Source: Sphingomonadaceae bacterium
Lineage (GTDB): Bacteria; Pseudomonadota; Alphaproteobacteria; Sphingomonadales; Sphingomonadaceae
DNA length: 10,766 bases
Direction of reading: 5' to 3'
Assembly: GCA_019245455.1 (NCBI GenBank)
Contig: JAFARM010000191.1
Span: 1 to 10,766, forward strand
The translations under genes were made by a program, and so were the position numbers. How positions within the stretch are numbered: position 1 is the stretch's first letter; each line of letters begins with the position of its first letter. Shown piece by piece: positions 1 through 4,615 of this stretch. The notes beneath the pieces are model-generated. The model was not told the origin of the DNA. It worked only from the letters and a program-made list of their open reading frames with translations, and ran no database searches.

Positions 1-195
1 ATGCAGTATTTCTGGTACTCGAGCGACAAGCGGCGCGAGCGCTTCGTCACGATCTGCGACGACGCCGATGTCCAGCGGCTGACGTGGCAGGCATACATGA
101 ACAAGGAACTCGTCCGCGCCGATCCGATGGCGCACGTCCGCATCTTCCTCAAGGACCTGGGCCATCTGTTCGGCATCGGCTCGACCGCTGCCTGA
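1..195 (+). CDS. C-terminal end of an unidentified protein (probably partial)
   Basis: An open frame runs from the first base to a TGA at 193-195, giving 64 residues. It contains WYSSDKRRERF near the start and FLKDLGHLFGIG near the end. The ATG at base 1 coincides with the window edge and no upstream sequence can be seen, so it may be an internal methionine of a longer protein. I do not recognise the family. The segment is soluble-looking, charged and aromatic, with no membrane span or signal peptide. Third positions are strongly G/C, as in the neighbouring genes, which supports real coding. The tspO-like gene starts 6 bases after the stop, so the two may share a transcript. Confidence 0.6.
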   Translation: MQYFWYSSDKRRERFVTICDDADVQRLTWQAYMNKELVRADPMAHVRIFLKDLGHLFGIGSTAA

Positions 196-201
196 TCCGG
201 C

Positions 202-678
202 GTGGCAAGCCGGCTGACCCCGATCCTCGTCGGTGCCGGCGCGGCGGTTGTCGTCGCCGCGCTCGGCTCAACCGTGACCGATCTCGGCCCGTGGTATCGC
301 GCGCTGCACCAGCCGGCGTGGAGCCCGCCCGACTGGGCGTTTCCGCTCGGCTGGACGACCATCTACGTCACCACGGTCGCTGCCGGGGTCAGCGCCTGGG
401 CGGCGGCGCGTCCCGCCGAGCGATCGGGCGTCGTCGGCCTGTTCGCCGTCAACGGCTTTCTCAACGTCCTGTGGAGCCTGATCTTCTTCCGCCTGCGCCG
501 CCCAGACTGGGCATTGGTCGAGGTCGCGGTGTTCTGGCTGTCGATCGTCGCGCTGATCGTCGTCGCCGCGCGGCGCTCCCCGCGCGCACGGCTGCTCCTC
601 ATGCCCTATCTCGCGTGGGTGACGTTCGCGAGCGCGCTCAACGCGGCGATCGTGCAGCTGAACGCGCCCTTCGCGTGA
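202..678 (+). CDS. tspO: TspO/MBR family tryptophan-rich sensory protein
   Basis: This 158-residue integral membrane protein starts at a GTG. Family hallmarks are visible: a W-x-PP-W-x-F-P block at residues 40-50 (AWSPPDWAFPLGW), NVLWSLIFF at 88-96, and PYLAWVTFASALN at 135-147, the last matching the family's conserved PYLxWxxFAxxLN stretch. Five hydrophobic segments and a length near 160 fit the family. TspO proteins bind porphyrins and other tetrapyrroles and act in stress or tetrapyrrole-linked regulation in the outer or cytoplasmic membrane. The ligand here is not known. The start lies 6 bases after the preceding stop with only a weak ribosome site, and the stop overlaps the next gene's GTG, so translation is probably coupled in both directions. 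Confidence 0.9.
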   Translation: MASRLTPILVGAGAAVVVAALGSTVTDLGPWYRALHQPAWSPPDWAFPLGWTTIYVTTVAAGVSAWAAARPAERSGVVGLFAVNGFLNVLWSLIFFRLRRPDWALVEVAVFWLSIVALIVVAARRSPRARLLLMPYLAWVTFASALNAAIVQLNAPFA

Positions 679-923
679 GCACGCTGTTCGCCAGCGGTCG
701 CGCCGTCGATATCGTGCTGGCGGTGATGCTCGTCGAAATGGTCGTGCTTGCCGCGCGAAAGCGGCAGACGCCGGCGACGGTGGTGCTGGCGTTCCTGCCC
801 GGCGTGCTGATCCTGCTCGCACTGCGCGCGGCGCTAACCGGGGCGGGATGGTCGGTGGTGGCGGCGTGGCTGGCGGCATCGTTTCCCGCGCACCTCGCCG
901 ACCTGCGCCGGCGCGGGCTGTAA
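675..923 (+). CDS. Small hydrophobic membrane protein downstream of tspO
   Basis: A GTG at 675-677 overlaps the tspO TGA (676-678) in a GTGA arrangement and opens an 82-residue frame ending at TAA 921-923. The protein has three hydrophobic stretches, roughly residues 9-26, 33-50 and 57-70, separated by short basic loops (AARKRQ near 26-31), and it ends in a basic tail (LRRRGL). No family is recognised. A longer open frame continues upstream of 675, but there it is the out-of-frame complement of tspO and has an arginine-rich, non-protein-like composition, so the GTG start is preferred. The overlap suggests coupled translation with tspO and perhaps a shared function in the membrane. It could also be annotated simply as a hypothetical protein. 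Confidence 0.7.
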   Translation: MSTLFASGRAVDIVLAVMLVEMVVLAARKRQTPATVVLAFLPGVLILLALRAALTGAGWSVVAAWLAASFPAHLADLRRRGL

Positions 924-939
924 GCCTCGCGCCGGCAGG
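902..939 (+). terminator. Hairpin terminator at the end of the tspO unit
   Basis: An imperfect inverted repeat (902-917 with 925-939) forms a G/C-rich stem with a core CCGGCGCG pairing, a 2-base bulge on the left arm and a short loop containing the TAA stop of the upstream gene. ATGTTTTA follows directly, which serves as a T-rich tail on the plus strand. It sits between convergent genes, so it may stop both transcripts. Confidence 0.5.
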
Positions 940-944
940 ATGTT

Positions 945-1358
945 TTACGACGTCGGACTGGTCTTGAGATAGGCGATGATGTCCGCGCGCTTCTGCGCGT
1001 CGGGCTGCCCAGCATAGGTCATCTTCGTACCCGGCACATAGGCCTGCGGCTTGATCAGATATTGGTAGATGACCGGCTCGGTCCAGGTGATGCCGCTGTT
1101 CTTGTTCGCGGCGGAATAGGTGTAGCCGGGAACCGTGCCGGCCTTCCGTCCGACGACACCGTGGAGCGACGGGCCGATGCGGTTCTGCCCGGCGAGCGCA
1201 CTGTGGCACGTCTTGCACACGGCGAAATCGGCCTTGCCCTTGACGGGATCACCGTGGAGCGAGGCATACGCCGGGGTGCCCGGCGGCAGGGGCGGAACGG
1301 CGAGCGCCGCGGTGGTTGCGGCAGCAGCGGCGAGGGTCGCGAAAGCAAGCTTGTACAT
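945..1358 (-). CDS. Class I c-type cytochrome, exported
   Basis: This 137-residue protein carries an N-terminal signal peptide (residues 1-20, MYKLAFATLAAAAATTAALA). The heme-attachment motif CKTCH is at residues 48-52, with His52 as proximal ligand, and a likely distal Met113 lies in VPGTKMTYAG. This matches small soluble class I cytochromes c of the c2/c550 type, which carry electrons in the periplasm between respiratory complexes. The start was chosen at 1358 because GGGAGAG lies just upstream of that ATG. An earlier in-frame ATG at 1409 would put 17 non-signal-like residues in front of the signal peptide. Segments IGPSLHGVVGRKAG and YxYSxANKNSGITW are typical of the family in alphaproteobacteria. 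It is convergent with the tspO unit and is read in the same direction as tRNA-Gly. Confidence 0.92.
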   Translation of the reverse strand: MYKLAFATLAAAAATTAALAVPPLPPGTPAYASLHGDPVKGKADFAVCKTCHSALAGQNRIGPSLHGVVGRKAGTVPGYTYSAANKNSGITWTEPVIYQYLIKPQAYVPGTKMTYAGQPDAQKRADIIAYLKTSPTS

Positions 1359-1403
1359 GATCTCTCCCAAGGCTCCGTAGGCACGCGAACCATACACGCT
1401 AAA

Positions 1404-1425
1404 TCGCACCCGGCAACGGGTGCGA
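1404..1425 (-). terminator. Rho-independent terminator after tRNA-Gly
   Basis: A perfect 9-base-pair inverted repeat (1404-1412 with 1417-1425) encloses a 4-base loop. On the minus strand it is followed by TTTAGC. It lies about 50 bases beyond the 3' end of the tRNA and before the cytochrome start, so it most likely ends the tRNA transcript. Confidence 0.65.
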
Positions 1426-1474
1426 CACGCGGCAGCATGGCGGACGAGGGGTGGCGTGCCGGTGATCGGCGCAA

Positions 1475-1548
1475 TGGAGCGGGCGAAGGGAATCGAACCC
1501 TCGTCGTAAGCTTGGGAAGCTTCTGCTCTGCCATTGAGCTACGCCCGC
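1475..1548 (-). tRNA. tRNA-Gly, anticodon CCC
   Basis: The reverse complement folds as a complete cloverleaf. It has a GCGGGCG acceptor stem paired with CGCCCGC, TAGCTCAATGG in the D arm, an anticodon loop TTCCCAA, GGTTCGATTCC in the T arm, discriminator T and an encoded CCA end (1475-1477). The anticodon CCC is at 1514-1516 on the complementary strand, giving glycine for GGG codons. All invariant positions (U33, TTC and CCA) are present, so the tRNA looks intact. Its 3' end faces the cytochrome gene, away from the prophage. Confidence 0.96.
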
Positions 1549-1558
1549 GCGAACCGAC

Positions 1559-1587
1559 GCTTGCCACGCCGGACGGGCCGCGGTCAA
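1559..1587 (-). promoter_or_regulatory. Putative promoter of tRNA-Gly
   Basis: On the minus strand TTGACC (1587-1582) is separated by 17 bases from GCAAGC (1564-1559), about 10 bases before the tRNA 5' end. The -35 element matches the alphaproteobacterial TTGAC core. The -10 element is poor by the sigma-70 consensus, so the position is tentative. Confidence 0.4.
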
Positions 1588-1642
1588 CAAGGGTGGTGCG
1601 CCCGAAGGGAACACCTTTAGCGCGGCGGATCAGCGGGTTAAG

Positions 1643-1704
1643 TTGGCTACCCGCCCAGAACGGGCTGTTGTTTTCATTGGCGTATTTGGCGCATTGGCTA
1701 CCCG
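1643..1704. repeat. Direct repeat TTGGCTACCCG, two copies
   Basis: An exact 11-base repeat occurs at 1643-1653 and 1694-1704, 51 bases apart. Two further TTGGC cores lie between them, at 1677 and 1686, giving copies 8-9 bases apart towards the right end. The repeats lie in the gene-poor stretch 1549-1729 between the tRNA promoter and the first accessory gene. They could be binding sites for a regulator or recombinase, or a remnant duplication. No protein that would bind them is identified. Confidence 0.4.
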
Positions 1705-1729
1705 GTTCCGGTGCGGCGAAGGCACTGTC

Positions 1730-1966
1730 GTGGATATAAGCCAGATGCGACGGGTGACGCCGTCGAAGCCTGACCTATGGCACGGCACGCCGGTGACCGG
1801 CTCGCTCTGGACAGCCGAGCAGGCGGCGACGCTGGAGCGCGAGCGGCCATCGTGGCGACGCTTCGACCGGCACAAGGTCGTGATCGGCGCTGGGCAGATC
1901 AACTTCCGAAGGCCGCCGGATCCTGGTGTGACGTTCTGGTGCGCGGGCGGCAGCTCACGCCGCTGA
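1730..1966 (+). CDS. Small hypothetical protein (accessory island gene A)
   Basis: This 78-residue frame starts at GTG 1730, chosen because GAAGG (1718-1722) lies 7 bases upstream. An ATG at 1745 is an alternative without a ribosome site. Third-position G/C is very high from about 1765 to 1915, which supports coding in this frame. The product is basic and soluble, with LWHGTPVTGSLWTAEQAATL in its first half and RHKVVIGAGQINFRR further on. No family is recognised. The stop at 1964-1966 is 2 bases before the next ATG. The last 18 or so residues are less convincing than the frame that continues into the next gene, so a single gene broken by a frameshift is an alternative to two adjacent genes. 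Confidence 0.5.
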   Translation: MDISQMRRVTPSKPDLWHGTPVTGSLWTAEQAATLERERPSWRRFDRHKVVIGAGQINFRRPPDPGVTFWCAGGSSRR

Positions 1967-1968
1967 TC

Positions 1969-2148
1969 ATGGCCGACCGGATGACGCGCGGCGGATCGCG
2001 CGGCGACAAAGCGACCGGTCGCCAGGCGCGGCTCGATATGCAGCGGCTCGTCGCTCGCTTTGCGCGCGAAGACGCGGCGGCAGGGCGGATGCCGATGACC
2101 GAATATCTGCGCGACCGGCTGCGGCTCGGCTATGAGCTGGCGCTATGA
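1969..2148 (+). CDS. Small basic hypothetical protein (accessory island gene B)
   Basis: The ATG at 1969 gives 59 residues ending at TGA 2146-2148, which overlaps the next gene's ATG. The product is rich in Arg, Asp and Ala, for example RQARLDMQRLVARFAREDAA and MTEYLRDRLRLGYELAL, and is probably largely helical. It has no cysteine pair or membrane segment. G/C-rich third positions support coding, and the same frame stays open back to 1777, where its composition becomes less protein-like. No ribosome site stands out, so translation is presumably coupled to the gene ending 2 bases earlier. No function is assigned. Confidence 0.5.
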   Translation: MADRMTRGGSRGDKATGRQARLDMQRLVARFAREDAAAGRMPMTEYLRDRLRLGYELAL

Positions 2149-2528
2149 TCGCGCTTGTCCTCGCCCTGTCCGTCGTTGTCGGCCCAGCCGGCACCCGTGA
2201 TGTCGACGGCGACACGCTGATCGTGGCCGGCGAGCGCATTCGCATCGCCGGGATCAACGCCGCCGACCCGGTCGCCGGCCACAGCTGCACGATGCGGCGG
2301 CGCTGGCGTTTCGCCTGGTGCGACGACGCGGCTGCTGCGGCAGCGACGGCCTACGCCCGCGACTGGCTTGAGCGGGCGCGAACGCCGGTCGTGATCCGCC
2401 GCTACGGCTGCGATCGCTACGGCCGGACGATCGCCGATGTCGCCTTCGCCGGGCGCGATTTCGGCAAGGCGATGGTCGCGGCAGGTCACGCACGGCGGGT
2501 GCCAACGACGTGGATCGCCTGCCGCTGA
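2145..2528 (+). CDS. Thermonuclease-like (SNase/TNase family) protein
   Basis: This 127-residue protein begins at an ATGA overlap with the preceding gene. It has a short hydrophobic N-terminus (MIALVLALSVVVG) that could serve as a signal peptide or anchor. The SNase fold signature DVDGDT is at residues 19-24, ERIRIAGI at 30-37 and DRYGRTIADV at 90-99, followed by GKAMVAAGHAR. Family members cleave DNA and RNA and are often exported. Compared by eye with staphylococcal nuclease, the two arginines (near residues 33 and 94) are kept, while the DTPE segment reads NAAD, so the metal and general-base residues are altered and activity is uncertain. Four cysteines (48, 59, 89, 126) suggest disulfides in an exported form. 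Similar small nuclease genes are common in sphingomonad accessory regions. Confidence 0.8.
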   Translation: MIALVLALSVVVGPAGTRDVDGDTLIVAGERIRIAGINAADPVAGHSCTMRRRWRFAWCDDAAAAAATAYARDWLERARTPVVIRRYGCDRYGRTIADVAFAGRDFGKAMVAAGHARRVPTTWIACR

Positions 2529-2582
2529 ACGGAGCACCTGTCACGGATCGGGGGAGCGGCCCGGAATTATACGCTTTAGGGC

Positions 2583-2611
2583 TTGACACAACATTACGCC
2601 GCCCGTAGATT
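2583..2611 (+). promoter_or_regulatory. Strong sigma-70-type promoter
   Basis: TTGACA (2583-2588), a 17-base spacer and TAGATT (2606-2611) give a near-consensus promoter in an A/T-richer stretch than its surroundings. It lies 49 bases before the ATG at 2660. The leader contains an imperfect hairpin around GGGC-GCGGT-GCCC (2625-2637), then an excellent ribosome site AAGGAGGG (2648-2655). It probably drives the three-gene unit 2660-3895. Confidence 0.75.
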
Positions 2612-2659
2612 GGATTCATCGGAAGGGCGCGGTGCCCGCCGAATAGCAAGGAGGGTCAG

Positions 2660-3010
2660 ATGACCGCCACTTTTTACGCTACCCACGACACCGACGGCGA
2701 AGGCTCGATCAGCCAGGACGCCGCCATCTTCAAGTTTGCCACCCGCGAGGAAGCCGAAGCCTACCTTCGCAGCTCGTTCGACCACGCCGATCTGGCGGAG
2801 GAAGGGCTGGCGGTTGAAGTCGGCGCCGGCGGCTTCTCCGACTGCTGGATTAAGTCGCGGAACGCGCCCCGCGTCGGCGAGGCGTGGATCGCTCCGTTCA
2901 GCCGGTCGCAGCTTTACGTTCGGCGCCCCGGCCAGCATCCGGGCGGACGGGCTTACTGGACGACGCCGCGCGCCGATGTGCTGGTGGCGACGGTCGTTCA
3001 GGCCCGCTGA
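2660..3010 (+). CDS. Hypothetical protein, first gene of a three-gene unit
   Basis: This 116-residue soluble protein is preceded by a near-perfect AAGGAGGG ribosome site and a strong promoter, so it is likely to be well expressed. The N-terminal half is acidic (TDGEGSISQDAAIFKFATREEAEAYL, an alpha-beta pattern in which a short sequence aligns column-like residues before a helix). The second half has SDCWIKSRN near 60-68 and a basic YVRRPGQHPGGRAYW near 86-100. No catalytic motif, membrane span or known family is recognised. It ends one base before the next ATG. With a regulator-like gene and a transposase remnant behind it, it could be cargo of a mobile element, but that is inference. Confidence 0.75.
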   Translation: MTATFYATHDTDGEGSISQDAAIFKFATREEAEAYLRSSFDHADLAEEGLAVEVGAGGFSDCWIKSRNAPRVGEAWIAPFSRSQLYVRRPGQHPGGRAYWTTPRADVLVATVVQAR

Positions 3011-3011
3011 C

Positions 3012-3320
3012 ATGGACCGCGCCACGTTCATCGCGCTGGCGTCGGGGCTGTTCGGAGAGCGGTGGCAGTCGCCCCTCGCCGACGCGACCGGCATCAATTC
3101 ACGCTCGCTCCGTCGCATGGCATCTGGCGCGCAGCCCGTGCCGCAGCGCCTGGCCGATGCCCTCACGGCCTCCCGGCGCGTCATTGATCTGATCGGCGAT
3201 CTAGCCGCCGAATATGGCGCGGCCGACGAAATCAGGATGCAGGGTGACGACGGCCAACTGGTCGACTGGACCAAAGCCATCGTCGCGGCGTCGCTCCGCA
3301 GCGGGGAGAGCGTCCAATGA
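3012..3320 (+). CDS. Small helix-turn-helix-like protein
   Basis: This 102-residue frame starts at ATG 3012, one base after the preceding stop, and ends at TGA 3318-3320, overlapping the transposase ATG. Residues 20-50 (SPLADATGINSRSLRRMASG and the following VPQRLADALT) resemble a Cro/XRE-type helix-turn-helix: a helix, a GIN turn, and a basic recognition helix. This would make it a DNA-binding protein, perhaps controlling the promoter at 2583. The C-terminal part is acidic, then ends in an amphipathic helix (VDWTKAIVAASL). The match is by pattern only, and no specific regulator or antitoxin family is recognised. A longer in-frame extension upstream to 2736 overlaps the previous gene out of frame and looks non-coding. 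Confidence 0.65.
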   Translation: MDRATFIALASGLFGERWQSPLADATGINSRSLRRMASGAQPVPQRLADALTASRRVIDLIGDLAAEYGAADEIRMQGDDGQLVDWTKAIVAASLRSGESVQ

Positions 3321-3895
3321 CTTCGCTCGTGTCGATCTACCGACGCTTCCCCACCCACGATGCCGCCGGCACGCACCTTGAGTTTGTGCGCTGGCCGCAC
3401 GGCCCGGTATGCCCCTACTGCGGGGCCGCGAAGGCGGCGCGGAAGAACGATGCGACGCGCGGGCTGACAGCACGTCGATGGCAACGCTGGGGATGCGACC
3501 GCAGCTTCTCGGTCACTGTGGGTACGATCTTCCATAACAGCCACGTCGATCTTCAGCGTTGGTTTCTGCTGATTGGCCTGATGCTTAACGCGAAGAAGGG
3601 TCTGTCGAGCAGCCAAGCCGCTCGCGACCTCGACATGCGCCAGCCGACGGTGTGGAGCATGATGCACCGCATTCGCACCGCTATGGGCCGCGACGCTGAG
3701 GCCGGGCTTCTCACCAGCTTGGTCGAAATCGACGAGACATTCGTCGGCGGAAAGCCCCGGAAGGCAAACCACCGCGACGATGACCGGCCGGGACCGCGCG
3801 GGCGGGGAATCTCGAAACAGCCCGTCGTCGGCGCGGTGGAGCGTGGCGGCCGGATGAAGGCGAAGGTGACGCTGCCACGGGGCGAGCGCAGGTAG
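3317..3895 (+). pseudogene. IS1595-family (ISXO2-like) transposase, 3'-truncated
   Basis: The 192-residue frame begins at an ATGA overlap with the previous gene, with GGGGAG 8 bases upstream. It shows an N-terminal zinc-ribbon start CPYCG (residues 32-35), the family's SVTVGTIFHNSH (65-76), a helix-turn-helix region KKGLSSSQAARDLDMRQPTVWSMMHRIR (broken here into AKKGLSSSQAARDL and MRQPTVWSMMHRIR, about 92-120), and the first catalytic aspartate in VEIDETFVGGK (D139). Similarity continues through KQPVVGAVERGG and ends near residue 184, about base 3870. Full-length relatives are about 300 residues, so the second and third catalytic residues are gone. The second zinc-ligand pair is reduced to one cysteine (Cys60). 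It should not be able to transpose. The tight overlap suggests it is co-translated with its neighbour. Confidence 0.85.
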
Positions 3896-3987
3896 CCGTC
3901 GGTCGCGCCGGCGACCCCGACCGGTGGCAAGGTGTCGAGCAGATCGGGCGCGATGGCGCGCAAATCGGATTGCCGTTGACGCTCCAC
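3876..3987 (-). other. Possible gene fragment opposite the transposase end
   Basis: On the minus strand the stretch 3987-3876 reads VERQRQSDLRAIAPDLLDTL and continues PPVGVAGATDGYLRSPR. It has mostly G/C third positions and a natural protein-like composition, then runs into the antisense of the transposase. There is no ribosome site upstream. It may be the remnant of a gene cut by the rearrangement that truncated the transposase. No family is recognised, and chance coding-like sequence cannot be excluded. A small perfect inverted repeat GGTCGC-GCCG-GCGACC lies within it at 3901-3916. The stretch 3988-4056 holds nothing else I can support. Confidence 0.25.
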
Positions 3988-4056
3988 TGCCGTGTACGCG
4001 GCGGGGGCGATCGGGCGCGTGCCGCGGCGCGCGCAGGGTGCGGGGTCGAAGCCCGC

Positions 4057-4102
4057 GGCTTGGGGCGTTGGCGCGTCCCAAGCCCGTCCCCTTGGGGACG
4101 GG
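4057..4102 (-). terminator. Nested palindromic terminator region ending the lysis cassette
   Basis: Two perfect inverted repeats share two bases. CCCGTCCCC (4083-4091) pairs with GGGGACGGG (4094-4102), and GGCTTGGG (4057-4064) pairs with CCCAAGCC (4077-4084), extended by three inner pairs. They start 6 bases beyond the stop of the spanin lipoprotein gene. Because they share bases, only one can form at a time. There is no long T-run, so an intrinsic terminator is probable but not certain. A bidirectional role between the convergent island and prophage is possible. Confidence 0.55.
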
Positions 4103-4107
4103 TCGTC

Positions 4108-4353
4108 CTAATCCGGCCAGCCCGCGACCAGCGCCGCGCGCTTCGACTCGCAGTCGGCGAGCGCCGTGCCGTCGTCGCGCAGCACCTGCTCCACGTCAGC
4201 GCTCGACATCGCCCGCAGCGGCAGGTCGGGCAAGCGGCAGCGGATCAGCGACGCTGCCGGCGGTGGCGGCAGCGGTCGCGGCGGCTCGGGCGCTCGCGAT
4301 CTGCTGCACGCGGCCAGCATCAAGGCAAGGGCGATCGGCGGCAGGGTTCTCAC
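4108..4353 (-). CDS. Rz1-like outer-membrane spanin lipoprotein
   Basis: This 81-residue product starts at GTG 4353, selected because AAGGAG (4366-4361) lies exactly 7 bases upstream inside the Rz-like gene. An ATG at 4383 has no such site. The signal peptide ends in the lipobox LAAC with Cys16 as lipidated residue, and Asp is absent at +2 (Ser follows), consistent with outer-membrane sorting. A proline-rich segment APEPPRPLPPPPAA follows at 21-34, typical of o-spanins. The C-terminal half, with DDGTALADCESKRAAL, resembles the LysC/Rz1 type. The protein should sit on the inner face of the outer membrane, bind the Rz-like protein across the periplasm and fuse the membranes in the last step of lysis. 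It overlaps the Rz-like gene by 158 bases in another frame. Confidence 0.82.
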   Translation of the reverse strand: MRTLPPIALALMLAACSRSRAPEPPRPLPPPPAASLIRCRLPDLPLRAMSSADVEQVLRDDGTALADCESKRAALVAGWPD

Positions 4354-4615
4354 GGTAGTACTCCTTGACGGTGTCGCGGCCACGGTCGCCGAGGGCGGCG
4401 ATCAGGTCGTGCGCCTGCGCCCCGGCGCTCGCGGCGGCGGCCGCCTTGTCCTGCCGGGCGGTCGCAAGCGCCGCGGCGGCATCGTTCGCGCGCTGGGTCG
4501 CGGCGGCCTCGCGGGCCAAGACGCGGTTCGCGCCGACGCTGTCGCCGAGGAAGTACGCCCCCACCGAACTCGCGGCGAGCGCGGCGAGGCTGCCGGCGAT
4601 CAGCCACGGGCTCAC
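4196..4615 (-). CDS. Rz-like inner-membrane spanin
   Basis: This 139-residue protein starts at GTG 4615, overlapping the preceding TGA as GTGA. An N-terminal transmembrane anchor (about residues 5-25, LIAGSLAALAASSVGAYFL) is followed by a long Ala-, Arg- and Gln-rich helical periplasmic region (30-75) likely to form a coiled coil. A CLDAGRVQQIASAR segment (97-110) follows, which is the type of motif seen in phage Rz/LysB-like proteins. The length is normal for i-spanins. It pairs with the lipoprotein spanin whose gene begins within it. Earlier sequence in the same frame is antisense-free but out of frame with the beta-helix gene and looks non-coding, so the short form is preferred. Confidence 0.8.
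   Translation of the reverse strand: MSPWLIAGSLAALAASSVGAYFLGDSVGANRVLAREAAATQRANDAAAALATARQDKAAAAASAGAQAHDLIAALGDRGRDTVKEYYRENPAADRPCLDAGRVQQIASARAAATAAATAGSVADPLPLARPAAAGDVER
4361..4366 (-). promoter_or_regulatory. Ribosome binding site deciding the Rz1-like start
   Basis: AAGGAG on the minus strand lies 7 bases before GTG 4353, inside the Rz-like coding sequence, where it encodes Lys-Glu. It fixes the start of the nested lipoprotein gene. Confidence 0.75.

Noticed and set aside
268..1218. Open frame of 316 residues on the minus strand
   Set aside because: It lies across tspO, its small partner and the cytochrome gene in a different frame, and has low-complexity Arg/Pro-rich sequence.
1475..1548. 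tRNA-Gly as phage attachment site
   Set aside because: The tRNA is intact, its 3' end points away from the prophage, and no second copy of its 3' end is present in the window.
3317..3895. Active insertion sequence with intact ends
   Set aside because: The transposase lacks its C-terminal third and no matching terminal inverted repeats could be found around it by eye.
2594..4081. Open frame of 495 residues on the minus strand
   Set aside because: It is antisense to three well-supported plus-strand genes, has no ribosome site, and its arginine/alanine-rich sequence shows no domain.
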